A DNA stretch of 8,221 nt from Actinomycetota bacterium (GTDB lineage: Bacteria; Actinomycetota; Humimicrobiia; Humimicrobiales; Humimicrobiaceae), in contig JAGYOJ010000059.1 in assembly GCA_018399435.1 (NCBI GenBank), positions 1 through 8,221 on the forward strand. Reading direction: 5' to 3'. A program made the translations under genes and the position numbers. Under the pieces are notes generated by a model that was not told the DNA's origin, ran no database searches, and saw only the letters and a list, made by a program, of their open reading frames with translations. Of this stretch, positions 1 through 6,187 are shown piece by piece (within the stretch, counting starts at the first letter, position 1; every line of letters begins with the position of its first letter).

Positions 1-2
1 AA

Positions 3-410
3 TACAAGCCTCACCAAATAATTTCCCTTATAATGTCTGGCAATATGGATAAAATTCTAAATTCAAATACTATATGGCTTTGTATTGAATGTGATATTTG
101 TTCAAGCAGATGTCCTGAAGATATAAGCATGTCTGCAATAATGAACCATTTAAGAGTTTCAAGCTGGAAACAGAAAACCAAAAAAGATAAAAATATTTCT
201 ATATTCTATAAGATATTTATGAAAATGCTCCAATTCTTTGGCAGAAGTTATGAGCCCGGCCTTATATTTGGCCTAAATATTGGAACCGGAAGGTTCTTTA
301 ATGATGCTGATATTGCAGTAGATATTTTAAAAAAACGTAAAATTAAAATTCTACCAGAAATTATAAAAGGTAGAAAAAAACTTGGCAAAATAATAAAAAG
401 GTACCAGTAA
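3..410 (+). CDS. hdrC: HdrC-like heterodisulfide reductase subunit C, 5'-truncated by window edge
   Basis: Iron-sulfur subunit that carries electrons from HdrA to HdrB in the cytoplasm. The reading frame is open from base 3 through the ATG at 33 with no stop, and the residues encoded upstream of that ATG (HQIISLI) continue the family pattern, so the ATG at 33 is an internal methionine and the true start lies outside the window. Visible from base 33 are the motif W-L-C-x2-C-x2-C-x3-C-P (Cys at residues 17, 20, 23 and 27 counted from that Met), which is the second of the two [4Fe-4S] motifs usual in HdrC, then the characteristic tail with a GRSYEPG segment and a basic C-terminus. The first cluster motif must lie upstream and cannot be checked. 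The stop is 6 bases before hdrB. The family assignment is firm given hdrB and hdrA alongside; the gene length is unknown. Confidence 0.9.
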   Translation, partial: YKPHQIISLIMSGNMDKILNSNTIWLCIECDICSSRCPEDISMSAIMNHLRVSSWKQKTKKDKNISIFYKIFMKMLQFFGRSYEPGLIFGLNIGTGRFFNDADIAVDILKKRKIKILPEIIKGRKKLGKIIKRYQ

Positions 411-416
411 ATTTAT

Positions 417-1352
417 ATGCCTAAAAATAAAGATAATTTAAATATAGCTTATTACCCTGGCTGTTCGCTTAATTCCACCTCAATAGATTATAATGTTTCT
501 ATAAAAAAGCTATTAGAAGTCCTGGGCATTGAATTTAAGGAAATTGAAGATTGGAACTGCTGCGGCACCACTCCTGTGCACCATACTATTGAAGAATTAT
601 CCATTACCCTTTCCGGCCGGAACCTTATGCTGGCTAAAAATATGGGTTATGATGAAATTTTGTGCCCATGCGTGTCCTGCTATAATAAGCTCAGATATGC
701 TGCAAAAATTTTAAACTCTGATAGCGAGGAGCTTAATGAATTAGAGAATAAAAGAAGGATGCAGTTAATTTCTGATTTAGAAGAAATGGGTTTTAAAGTA
801 GAAGGAAACTATAATTTTAAAATTTATTCAATTATTAATTTTTTAATTGACAACATAGACCTTATAGAGGAAAAGTATAAACAAGCTAAACAAAGCAAAG
901 ATTACAGGAGACCTGATTTTCTTACAAGGATTGAGCCTGCCTGTTATTATGGCTGCGCGCTTTTGCGTCCCAGGGAAGCGATAAAATTTGATGATGTTGA
1001 AAACCCCACTTCCATGGAGAAATTATTAAAAACAGTGGGTATAGAAAGCAAAAATTTTCAGTTTAAAACTGAATGTTGTGGGGCTATACTTTCCCTTACA
1101 AATAAGGATGCTGTTCTAAAATTGAGTAAAAAAATTATTGATATGGCAATTGATTGTGGAGCAAATGCCATTGTAGTATTTTGCCAACTATGCCAGCAAA
1201 ATCTTGATTTAAGGCAATCCCAGATAAATAATTTTTACAAAACTAATTACCGGATGCCAGTTATTTATATAACCCAGGTTTTAGGGATTGCGCTTGGTTT
1301 GTCAGAAAAAGAAGTTATGCTTGGCAGGCTTTTTGTAAAACCATTTAGTTAA
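417..1352 (+). CDS. hdrB: HdrB-like heterodisulfide reductase subunit B, two CCG domains
   Basis: Predicted disulfide-reducing catalytic subunit, 311 residues, close to the usual HdrB length of about 300. It has two CCG domains. The first has Cys16, Cys48-Cys49-Gly, Cys85 and Cys88 (spacings x31, x35, x2). The second has Cys180 in YYGC, Cys220-Cys221-Gly, Cys256 and Cys259 (spacings x39, x34, x2). In the methanogen enzyme such motifs hold two noncubane [4Fe-4S] clusters that cleave CoM-S-S-CoB. All these cysteines are present, so the subunit looks catalytically competent, but the physiological disulfide is unknown in bacteria of this type (a DsrC-like protein has been proposed in sulfate reducers; none is encoded here). 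The ATG at 417 fits the family N-terminus (YYPGCS at residues 12-17). The ribosome site is weak (AAAAGG at about 396-401, some 15 bases away), so translational coupling to hdrC is plausible. Confidence 0.95.
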   Translation: MPKNKDNLNIAYYPGCSLNSTSIDYNVSIKKLLEVLGIEFKEIEDWNCCGTTPVHHTIEELSITLSGRNLMLAKNMGYDEILCPCVSCYNKLRYAAKILNSDSEELNELENKRRMQLISDLEEMGFKVEGNYNFKIYSIINFLIDNIDLIEEKYKQAKQSKDYRRPDFLTRIEPACYYGCALLRPREAIKFDDVENPTSMEKLLKTVGIESKNFQFKTECCGAILSLTNKDAVLKLSKKIIDMAIDCGANAIVVFCQLCQQNLDLRQSQINNFYKTNYRMPVIYITQVLGIALGLSEKEVMLGRLFVKPFS

Positions 1353-1359
1353 TTAGATA

Positions 1360-1365
1360 AAGGAG
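1360..1365 (+). promoter_or_regulatory. Strong ribosome binding site for hdrA (TTG start)
   Basis: AAGGAG lies 8 bases before the TTG at 1374. It is the clearest Shine-Dalgarno sequence in the window and fixes the TTG as the start of hdrA. The encoded N-terminus (GVFICYCGSNI) aligns with the start of the HdrA family, and there is no in-frame ATG that would keep that motif. Confidence 0.8.
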
Positions 1366-1373
1366 CTTTTAGT

Positions 1374-4300
1374 TTGAGAATAGGAGTATTTATTTGCTAT
1401 TGCGGTTCCAATATAGCTGCCAATGTAGATGTTGAGAAAGTTGCAGAAGAGGCAAAAAAATTCCCAGGGGTCGTTTTTACACAAACTAATTTGTATACAT
1501 GCTCTGAACCAGGTCAACTTCAAATAGTAAAAGCGGTAAAAGAGAATAATCTTAATAGGGTAGTAGTTGCTTCTTGCTCCCCACAGGTTCACAGTAGGAC
1601 ATTTATGAGGACAGTTGAGTCTGCTGGGTTGAATCCATACCTTTTTAACATGGCAAATTTAAGGGAGCAGGATTCATGGATCCATGAGGACAGGGAAAAA
1701 GCCACCAGCAAGGCTATAGATCTTGTTAGGATGTCTGTCAGTAAGGTATACCGCCATACTGAGCTTTATCCTAAATATTTTGACATAAAAAAGAAAGTTT
1801 TGGTAATCGGCGGAGGAATTACGGGCATACAAACTGCGCTTGATATTGCTGATGGTGGAAGGAAAGTTATACTTGTAGAAAAAGAGGCCTCAATTGGAGG
1901 CAAAATGGCACAGCTGGATAAAACATTTCCAACTATTGATTGTTCTGCATGTATACTTTCACCAAAAATGGTGGATGTTGGAACCCATGAAAATATTGAA
2001 CTTCTAACTAATTCAGAAGTAGTTAAATTGGAGGGCTCAGTTGGTAATTTTGAAGCAACAATCAAAAAAAAGCCTAGGTATATTGATATTTCTAAATGCA
2101 CGTCTTGTAGAGACTGCGAAGAGGTATGCCCTGTAACTATTGATAATAATTATGAAGCTGGGACTGCCAAAAGAAAAGCTATCTCTAAGATGTTTGCACA
2201 GGCAGTGCCTTCAGCCTATAACATATTTAAGAGGGGGAAAGCCCCTTGCAGCAGCAGTTGTCCGGCAGATGTTTCTACTCAAGGCTATATTGCATTAATA
2301 AGGGAAGCAAAATATGTAGAAGCGCTAAAACTTCATAGGGAGGACAATCCATTTCCTTCAATATGCGGCAGGGTGTGCACTCATCCTTGTGAGACAGAGT
2401 GTACCAGAAAACTTGTTGATGAGCCTTTGGCAATTATGGCCCTTAAAAGATTTATTGCAGATTATGAACTTAAGCTGGGTAAGATACCTTTACCCCATAT
2501 GGAAGAAAAAAAGCCCGGAAAAGTAGCGATTGTAGGTTCAGGCCCTGCTGGCCTTACTGCAGCATATTATTTAGCTAAAGAAGGATATGAGGTAAATATA
2601 TTTGAAGCAATGCCTGAAATAGGAGGCATGTTAAGGTCAGAAATTCCTGATTACAGGCTGCCCCAGGAAATATTAGATAAGGAAATAGATGTTATCAAGA
2701 GGATGGGCGTGAATATAAAAACAAATAGCAAGATAAAAAATACTGAAAAACTTTGGGAATTGCGCGAAAAACATGATGCTGTCTTTCTTGCTACTGGAGC
2801 CCATAGGGATATGGATTTAAATATAGGAGAAAAAAATATAGAAGGAGTTCTTCCAGGCGTTAAGTTTCTAAAAGACATATCATTTAAAAAGGCTAAAAAA
2901 ATGAAAGGCAAGGTAGGAGTTATAGGTGGAGGTAATGTAGCTATTGATTCTGCAAGATCAGCCTTAAGGCTTGGCGCAGAAGAGGTAACTATATTTTACA
3001 GGAGAAGCCAAAAAGAGATGCCTGCCATAGAAGAAGAATATGAAGATGCTGTTGAGGAAGGAATTAAATTTGATTTTTTAACAAGCCCAGTTCGAGTATT
3101 AGAAGAAGATGGTAAATTAAAGGGTGCAGTATTTATTAGAAATAAATTAGGGGAACCGGACAGCAGCGGAAGGCGGAAATTTATACCTATTGAAGATAGC
3201 GAATTCAGTTGTGAGCTTGATTGGTTAATATTGGCGATAGGCCAGAGGCCAGATACTGATTATTTAGTTACGGGAGATAATAAGTTAAAAATTACCAAGT
3301 GGAATTCTATTGAGATGGAAAATGAAGATATCTTACTTGCAGATAGCATGGGGATATTTGCTGGTGGGGACATGGTTACCGGGCCTGCAACTGTTACGGA
3401 AGCTATAGGGCATGGAAAAATTGCAGCAAAGGCAATAGATAAATATATAGCTGGCCAGGATTTAGAAAAAATTGCTAAAGATATGGCTTTTGAAAAAGAT
3501 TCAGTTAATAAATTAAAAACCGAAGAGGTATTTAGCAAAAAAGAATTAGATTCTTTTAAAAGAAAAGCAAGAATAAAGATTGAAAAAATAGATCCCCAAA
3601 GAAGAAGAAAAAATTTTGAGGAAACGGTAAAAACAATAACAGAGGAAGAAGCAAAAAGGGAAGCCGAAAGGTGCCTTAACTGTGGAATTTGCTCGGAATG
3701 CAAACAATGCAGTACTGCCTGCCAGGCAGATGCAATAGACTATAACCAGAGAGAAGAAATGCTGGTTAAGGAAGTAGGGGCAGTAGCAGTAACTGTAGGC
3801 GCAGAGGTCCTAGATTCTGATGTATTTGGAGAATATGGTGGTGGAGAGCTTGAAGATGTTATAACTAGCTTGCAGTACGAGAGGCTTATGTGCGCTTCAG
3901 GCCCTACCAATGGGCATATCCTAAGGCCATCAGATAAAAAAGAGCCGAAAAAAATTGTGTTTTTGTCCTGTGTTGGCTCAAGAGACAGATCAAGGGGCAA
4001 TGAATATTGTTCAGGAATTTGTTGCATGTATATTGCTAAGCAATCTATACTTACAAAGGAACATATCCCTGATTCAAAATCTCATGTATTTTATACAGAC
4101 ATTAGGTCTCCCGGAAAAGATTATGATGAGTTTATAGACCGGGCAAAAAAATATGGGACCCAGTATATTAGGGGCAGAGTTTCAAAAATTTATAGAAGGG
4201 AAAAAGACGGAAAACTTATAGTTAATGGTATTGATACTATCCTTAATGAGCCAGTAGAGATAGAAGCAGACCTGGTAGTCTTAGCTACAGCTATTGTTTC

Positions 4301-4766
4301 TAATAAAAATGCAGGAGAGCTTGCAAAAATCCTTAATATAAATACTGGGCCATTTGGGTTCTTTAAAGAAAGCCATCCAAAACTAAGGCCTGTGGAAACA
4401 AATACTGATGGAGTATATATTGCGGGCACTTGCCAGTCACCTAAAGACATTCCTGCAAGCGTTGCTCAGGGCAGTGCTGTAGCCAGCAAGATTTTAGCTT
4501 TGATGTCAAAAGATAAACTGGCATCGGATCCCATGGTAGCAAAGGTTGACAAGATAAGATGCATAGGATGTAATAAATGCCTTACAGTTTGCCCTTTTAA
4601 TGCTATTGAGGAATCAGAATTTAGGGGTGGAAAGGTAGTAAATGTTATTGAGGCAGTTTGCAAAGGATGCGGTTTATGTGAGGCAACTTGCCCTATTGAT
4701 GCTATAAAACTTAGCGGTTTTTCTGATGAGATGATATTAGAAGAAATTAAAGCATTTCCCAAATAA
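1374..4766 (+). CDS. hdrA: HdrA with nested GltD/NfnB-like insertion; flavin-based bifurcation subunit
   Basis: Central flavo-iron-sulfur subunit, 1130 residues against roughly 650 for plain HdrA. Order of parts: HdrA N-terminal domain (1-130; CYCG at 8-11, CSEPGQ at 43-48, CSP at 68-70); FAD-binding thioredoxin-reductase-like half (GGGITG 146-151, IGGKMA 174-179, Cys190/Cys193); first ferredoxin motif Cys242/245/248/252-Pro; a GltD-like insert (about 285-766); second ferredoxin motif Cys773/776/779/783; second FAD-domain half with the atypical cluster motif C866-x12-C879-x3-C883-C884 and an FAD-closing segment (GVYIAGTCQSPKDIPASVAQ, 1013-1032); C-terminal two-cluster ferredoxin (Cys1063/1066/1069/1073 and 1096/1099/1102/1106). 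In characterised complexes HdrA splits electron pairs between ferredoxin and HdrBC. Counting motifs, up to seven [4Fe-4S] clusters and two FADs are predicted. It starts at TTG with a strong ribosome site and ends 2 bases before flxD. No in-frame break or selenocysteine TGA is seen. The HdrA assignment is certain; bifurcation by this protein is inferred. Confidence 0.96.
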   Translation: MRIGVFICYCGSNIAANVDVEKVAEEAKKFPGVVFTQTNLYTCSEPGQLQIVKAVKENNLNRVVVASCSPQVHSRTFMRTVESAGLNPYLFNMANLREQDSWIHEDREKATSKAIDLVRMSVSKVYRHTELYPKYFDIKKKVLVIGGGITGIQTALDIADGGRKVILVEKEASIGGKMAQLDKTFPTIDCSACILSPKMVDVGTHENIELLTNSEVVKLEGSVGNFEATIKKKPRYIDISKCTSCRDCEEVCPVTIDNNYEAGTAKRKAISKMFAQAVPSAYNIFKRGKAPCSSSCPADVSTQGYIALIREAKYVEALKLHREDNPFPSICGRVCTHPCETECTRKLVDEPLAIMALKRFIADYELKLGKIPLPHMEEKKPGKVAIVGSGPAGLTAAYYLAKEGYEVNIFEAMPEIGGMLRSEIPDYRLPQEILDKEIDVIKRMGVNIKTNSKIKNTEKLWELREKHDAVFLATGAHRDMDLNIGEKNIEGVLPGVKFLKDISFKKAKKMKGKVGVIGGGNVAIDSARSALRLGAEEVTIFYRRSQKEMPAIEEEYEDAVEEGIKFDFLTSPVRVLEEDGKLKGAVFIRNKLGEPDSSGRRKFIPIEDSEFSCELDWLILAIGQRPDTDYLVTGDNKLKITKWNSIEMENEDILLADSMGIFAGGDMVTGPATVTEAIGHGKIAAKAIDKYIAGQDLEKIAKDMAFEKDSVNKLKTEEVFSKKELDSFKRKARIKIEKIDPQRRRKNFEETVKTITEEEAKREAERCLNCGICSECKQCSTACQADAIDYNQREEMLVKEVGAVAVTVGAEVLDSDVFGEYGGGELEDVITSLQYERLMCASGPTNGHILRPSDKKEPKKIVFLSCVGSRDRSRGNEYCSGICCMYIAKQSILTKEHIPDSKSHVFYTDIRSPGKDYDEFIDRAKKYGTQYIRGRVSKIYRREKDGKLIVNGIDTILNEPVEIEADLVVLATAIVSNKNAGELAKILNINTGPFGFFKESHPKLRPVETNTDGVYIAGTCQSPKDIPASVAQGSAVASKILALMSKDKLASDPMVAKVDKIRCIGCNKCLTVCPFNAIEESEFRGGKVVNVIEAVCKGCGLCEATCPIDAIKLSGFSDEMILEEIKAFPK
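2226..3671 (+). other. GltD/NfnB-like FAD-NADP(H) module inserted inside hdrA (domain)
   Basis: Residues about 285-766 of HdrA. The insert opens with a cysteine-rich helical domain (Cys292/296, then CGRVC at 331-335, Cys339 and Cys343) of the kind that holds two [4Fe-4S] clusters in glutamate synthase small subunit and NfnB. Next come an FAD Rossmann motif (GSGPAG 388-393, IGGML 416-420), a pyridine-nucleotide Rossmann motif (GGGNVAID 518-525) followed by YRRSQKEMPA (542-551), and the closing FAD motif (IFAGGDMVTGPATVTEAIGHG, about 661-681). The YRR...EMPA segment is typical of NADP(H)-binding members, which suggests NADP(H) rather than NAD(H). A charged linker (about 697-760) leads back to HdrA. 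The reading frame, AT-richness and codon choice run through unchanged, so this looks like an established fusion and not a recent insertion or assembly artefact. Confidence 0.9.
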
Positions 4767-4768
4767 AT

Positions 4769-5206
4769 ATGGAAAAAGAAAATAAAGTTAAAGAGATGGA
4801 AAAAGAAGAAGATGTAAAAATAATAGCTTTTTTATGTAATTGGTGCTCTTATGCAGGCGCAGATGCAGCTGGCACTGCAAGGCTAAGGCAGCCAGAAAAT
4901 ATTAGAATTATAAGGGTTCCATGCAGCGGAAGAATAAATCCGCTTTTTATCTTAAAGGCATTTAGTTCTGGAGCAGATGGCGTTTTAGTTTCAGGATGCC
5001 ATCCCAATGATTGCCATTATACTGATGGTAATTTTTATGCAAGAAGAAGGCTGGAAGCATTAAAAGAGTATCTGCCTTTTATAGGAATTGATAAGAGAAG
5101 GTTTTCATACCAGTGGGTGTCAGCTTCTGAAGGCCAGAAATGGCAAAGTGTTGTAGTTAATTTTGTAAAAAGAATAAAAAGTATAGGAAAGAATGAACCA
5201 AAATAG
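4769..5206 (+). CDS. flxD: MvhD/FlxD-like [2Fe-2S] electron-transfer subunit
   Basis: Small cytoplasmic protein (145 residues, usual for MvhD) that connects an electron-donating module to HdrA. The five conserved cysteines of the family are present: Cys23 and Cys26 in CNWCSY, Cys52 in CSGR, and Cys77 and Cys82 in GCHPNDCHY. MvhD binds one [2Fe-2S] cluster. Asn80 replaces the commoner Gly in GCHPGD. In methanogens MvhD links the MvhAG hydrogenase to HdrA; here no hydrogenase follows and the downstream genes are of Flx type, hence the name flxD. The ATG at 4769 is 2 bases after hdrA and has no visible ribosome site; an in-frame ATG at 4796 (Met10) would remove only a charged leader (EKENKVKEM) and is an alternative start. 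The 3' end overlaps flxC by 14 bases, implying coupled translation. Confidence 0.92.
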   Translation: MEKENKVKEMEKEEDVKIIAFLCNWCSYAGADAAGTARLRQPENIRIIRVPCSGRINPLFILKAFSSGADGVLVSGCHPNDCHYTDGNFYARRRLEALKEYLPFIGIDKRRFSYQWVSASEGQKWQSVVVNFVKRIKSIGKNEPK

Positions 5207-6176
5207 AAATATAAATGAGAAATTAATTTCTAAAGTATCTGAAATATTTGGCCAGGTTTCCTTAGTTGTGGGCTATTGCAGGGGGAACAGCCCCTTAAAA
5301 GTTAGCCCCTGCTTAATTGATGAAAAAAAAGATATTTCTAATTTAATTTTTAATAAATTATGCATTAATAATCTTGCGACTTATGCTTATAAATTATCCA
5401 AGAAAGTGGAAGGAAATATAGGCATGGTTTTAAAGCCATGCGATTCCAAGGCTATTATACAGTTATGTGCTGAAGGCCTTATAGAAAGAGAAAAATTTAG
5501 GATGATAACTGTTGGGTGTAGCGGGATAATTGATTACAAGAAGATTTTAAAAGAAATTGGACGCCAGCGCATAATTTCTTTAGATATTGGGAAGGATAAT
5601 ATAGAAGTCGAAACTATTGATGGAAAAAAGTCATTAAGCACCAAAAATTTTTATGCTGAAAAATGCTATTGGTGTGATATTTCGGATAATCCACTTGAGA
5701 GTGATGTATTTATAGAAAATGACGATAAACTAGAGGTAGAAAAAAAGGACAAATACGCGGATATAAAAGATCTTGAAAACTTGAGCATTGAAGAAATTTA
5801 TTCTTATTGGCAAGAAGAGCTTGGCCGCTGCATAAGGTGTTATGCTTGTAGAAATGTATGCCCAATGGAAGTATGCCAGGATCAGTGCATTGTACACCTT
5901 GATTATCCAAACTGGGAGTCACAGATGGCAACTGCTGAGGAAAATAAATTTTTCCAAATGATTAGGGTAATGCATTTAGCAGGTAGATGCGTAGAATGCG
6001 GTGAATGCGAGAGAGTTTGCCCACAAAATATTAGCATATTTAAACTTATGAAGAAGATGAACCAAGTAATAGATGAGCTTTTTGGTTTTTCAGCTGGAAT
6101 TGATATTAGCCAAAAAACTCCGCTTTTAACATATAAAACTATTGAGGAAAATATAGAAGAAGAAAAATTAACATAA
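5193..6176 (+). CDS. flxC: FlxC-like iron-sulfur protein: FrhB-like N-terminus plus ferredoxin dicluster
   Basis: Predicted electron-transfer subunit between FlxAB and FlxD/HdrA, 327 residues, cytoplasmic. The N-terminal part resembles the F420-hydrogenase/dehydrogenase beta-subunit fold: LKPCDSKAI at 80-88, VGCSG at 107-111 and a CYWC pair (Cys158/161). The C-terminal part has two [4Fe-4S] motifs: Cys213/216/219/223-Pro and Cys266/269/272/276-Pro. Extra cysteines (Cys228, Cys232) directly follow the first motif. The ATG at 5193 lies within the end of flxD and is preceded by AGGAAA (5185-5190), a fair but close ribosome site. F420 binding is not implied; the fold also occurs in ferredoxin-dependent bacterial enzymes. 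The gene letter depends on position between flxD and flxB and on motif content, and naming in this family is less uniform than for the neighbours. Confidence 0.83.
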   Translation: MNQNRNINEKLISKVSEIFGQVSLVVGYCRGNSPLKVSPCLIDEKKDISNLIFNKLCINNLATYAYKLSKKVEGNIGMVLKPCDSKAIIQLCAEGLIEREKFRMITVGCSGIIDYKKILKEIGRQRIISLDIGKDNIEVETIDGKKSLSTKNFYAEKCYWCDISDNPLESDVFIENDDKLEVEKKDKYADIKDLENLSIEEIYSYWQEELGRCIRCYACRNVCPMEVCQDQCIVHLDYPNWESQMATAEENKFFQMIRVMHLAGRCVECGECERVCPQNISIFKLMKKMNQVIDELFGFSAGIDISQKTPLLTYKTIEENIEEEKLT

Positions 6177-6187
6177 TTATTTATAAT

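Noticed and set aside
529..714. Plus-strand overlapping frame of 61 codons within hdrB
   Set aside because: It lies in a region where the hdrB frame carries the conserved CCG motif; no independent signal supports it.
3260..3703. Open frame of 147 codons on the minus strand inside hdrA, and similar minus-strand frames elsewhere
   Set aside because: They lie entirely opposite well-supported genes, have no recognisable motifs and are rich in Ser/Leu/Phe/Ile as expected from the complement of AT-rich coding DNA.
1374..4766. Misassembly or frameshift fusion of separate hdrA and gltD genes
   Set aside because: The frame is continuous, the insert falls precisely between two HdrA motifs and HdrA resumes afterwards; composition does not change at the borders.
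1374..4766. Selenocysteine in HdrA or neighbouring redox subunits
   Set aside because: All expected redox positions are encoded as cysteine and no in-frame TGA interrupts any of the genes.
4769..5206. MvhD of a hydrogenase complex (MvhADG)
   Set aside because: No MvhA/MvhG or other hydrogenase subunit follows; the downstream genes are Flx-type, so a NAD(P)H-linked role is more likely.
5324..5331. Run of eight A residues in flxC as a programmed slippage site
   Set aside because: The downstream frame is the conserved one and no alternative product is evident; A-runs are frequent in this AT-rich sequence.
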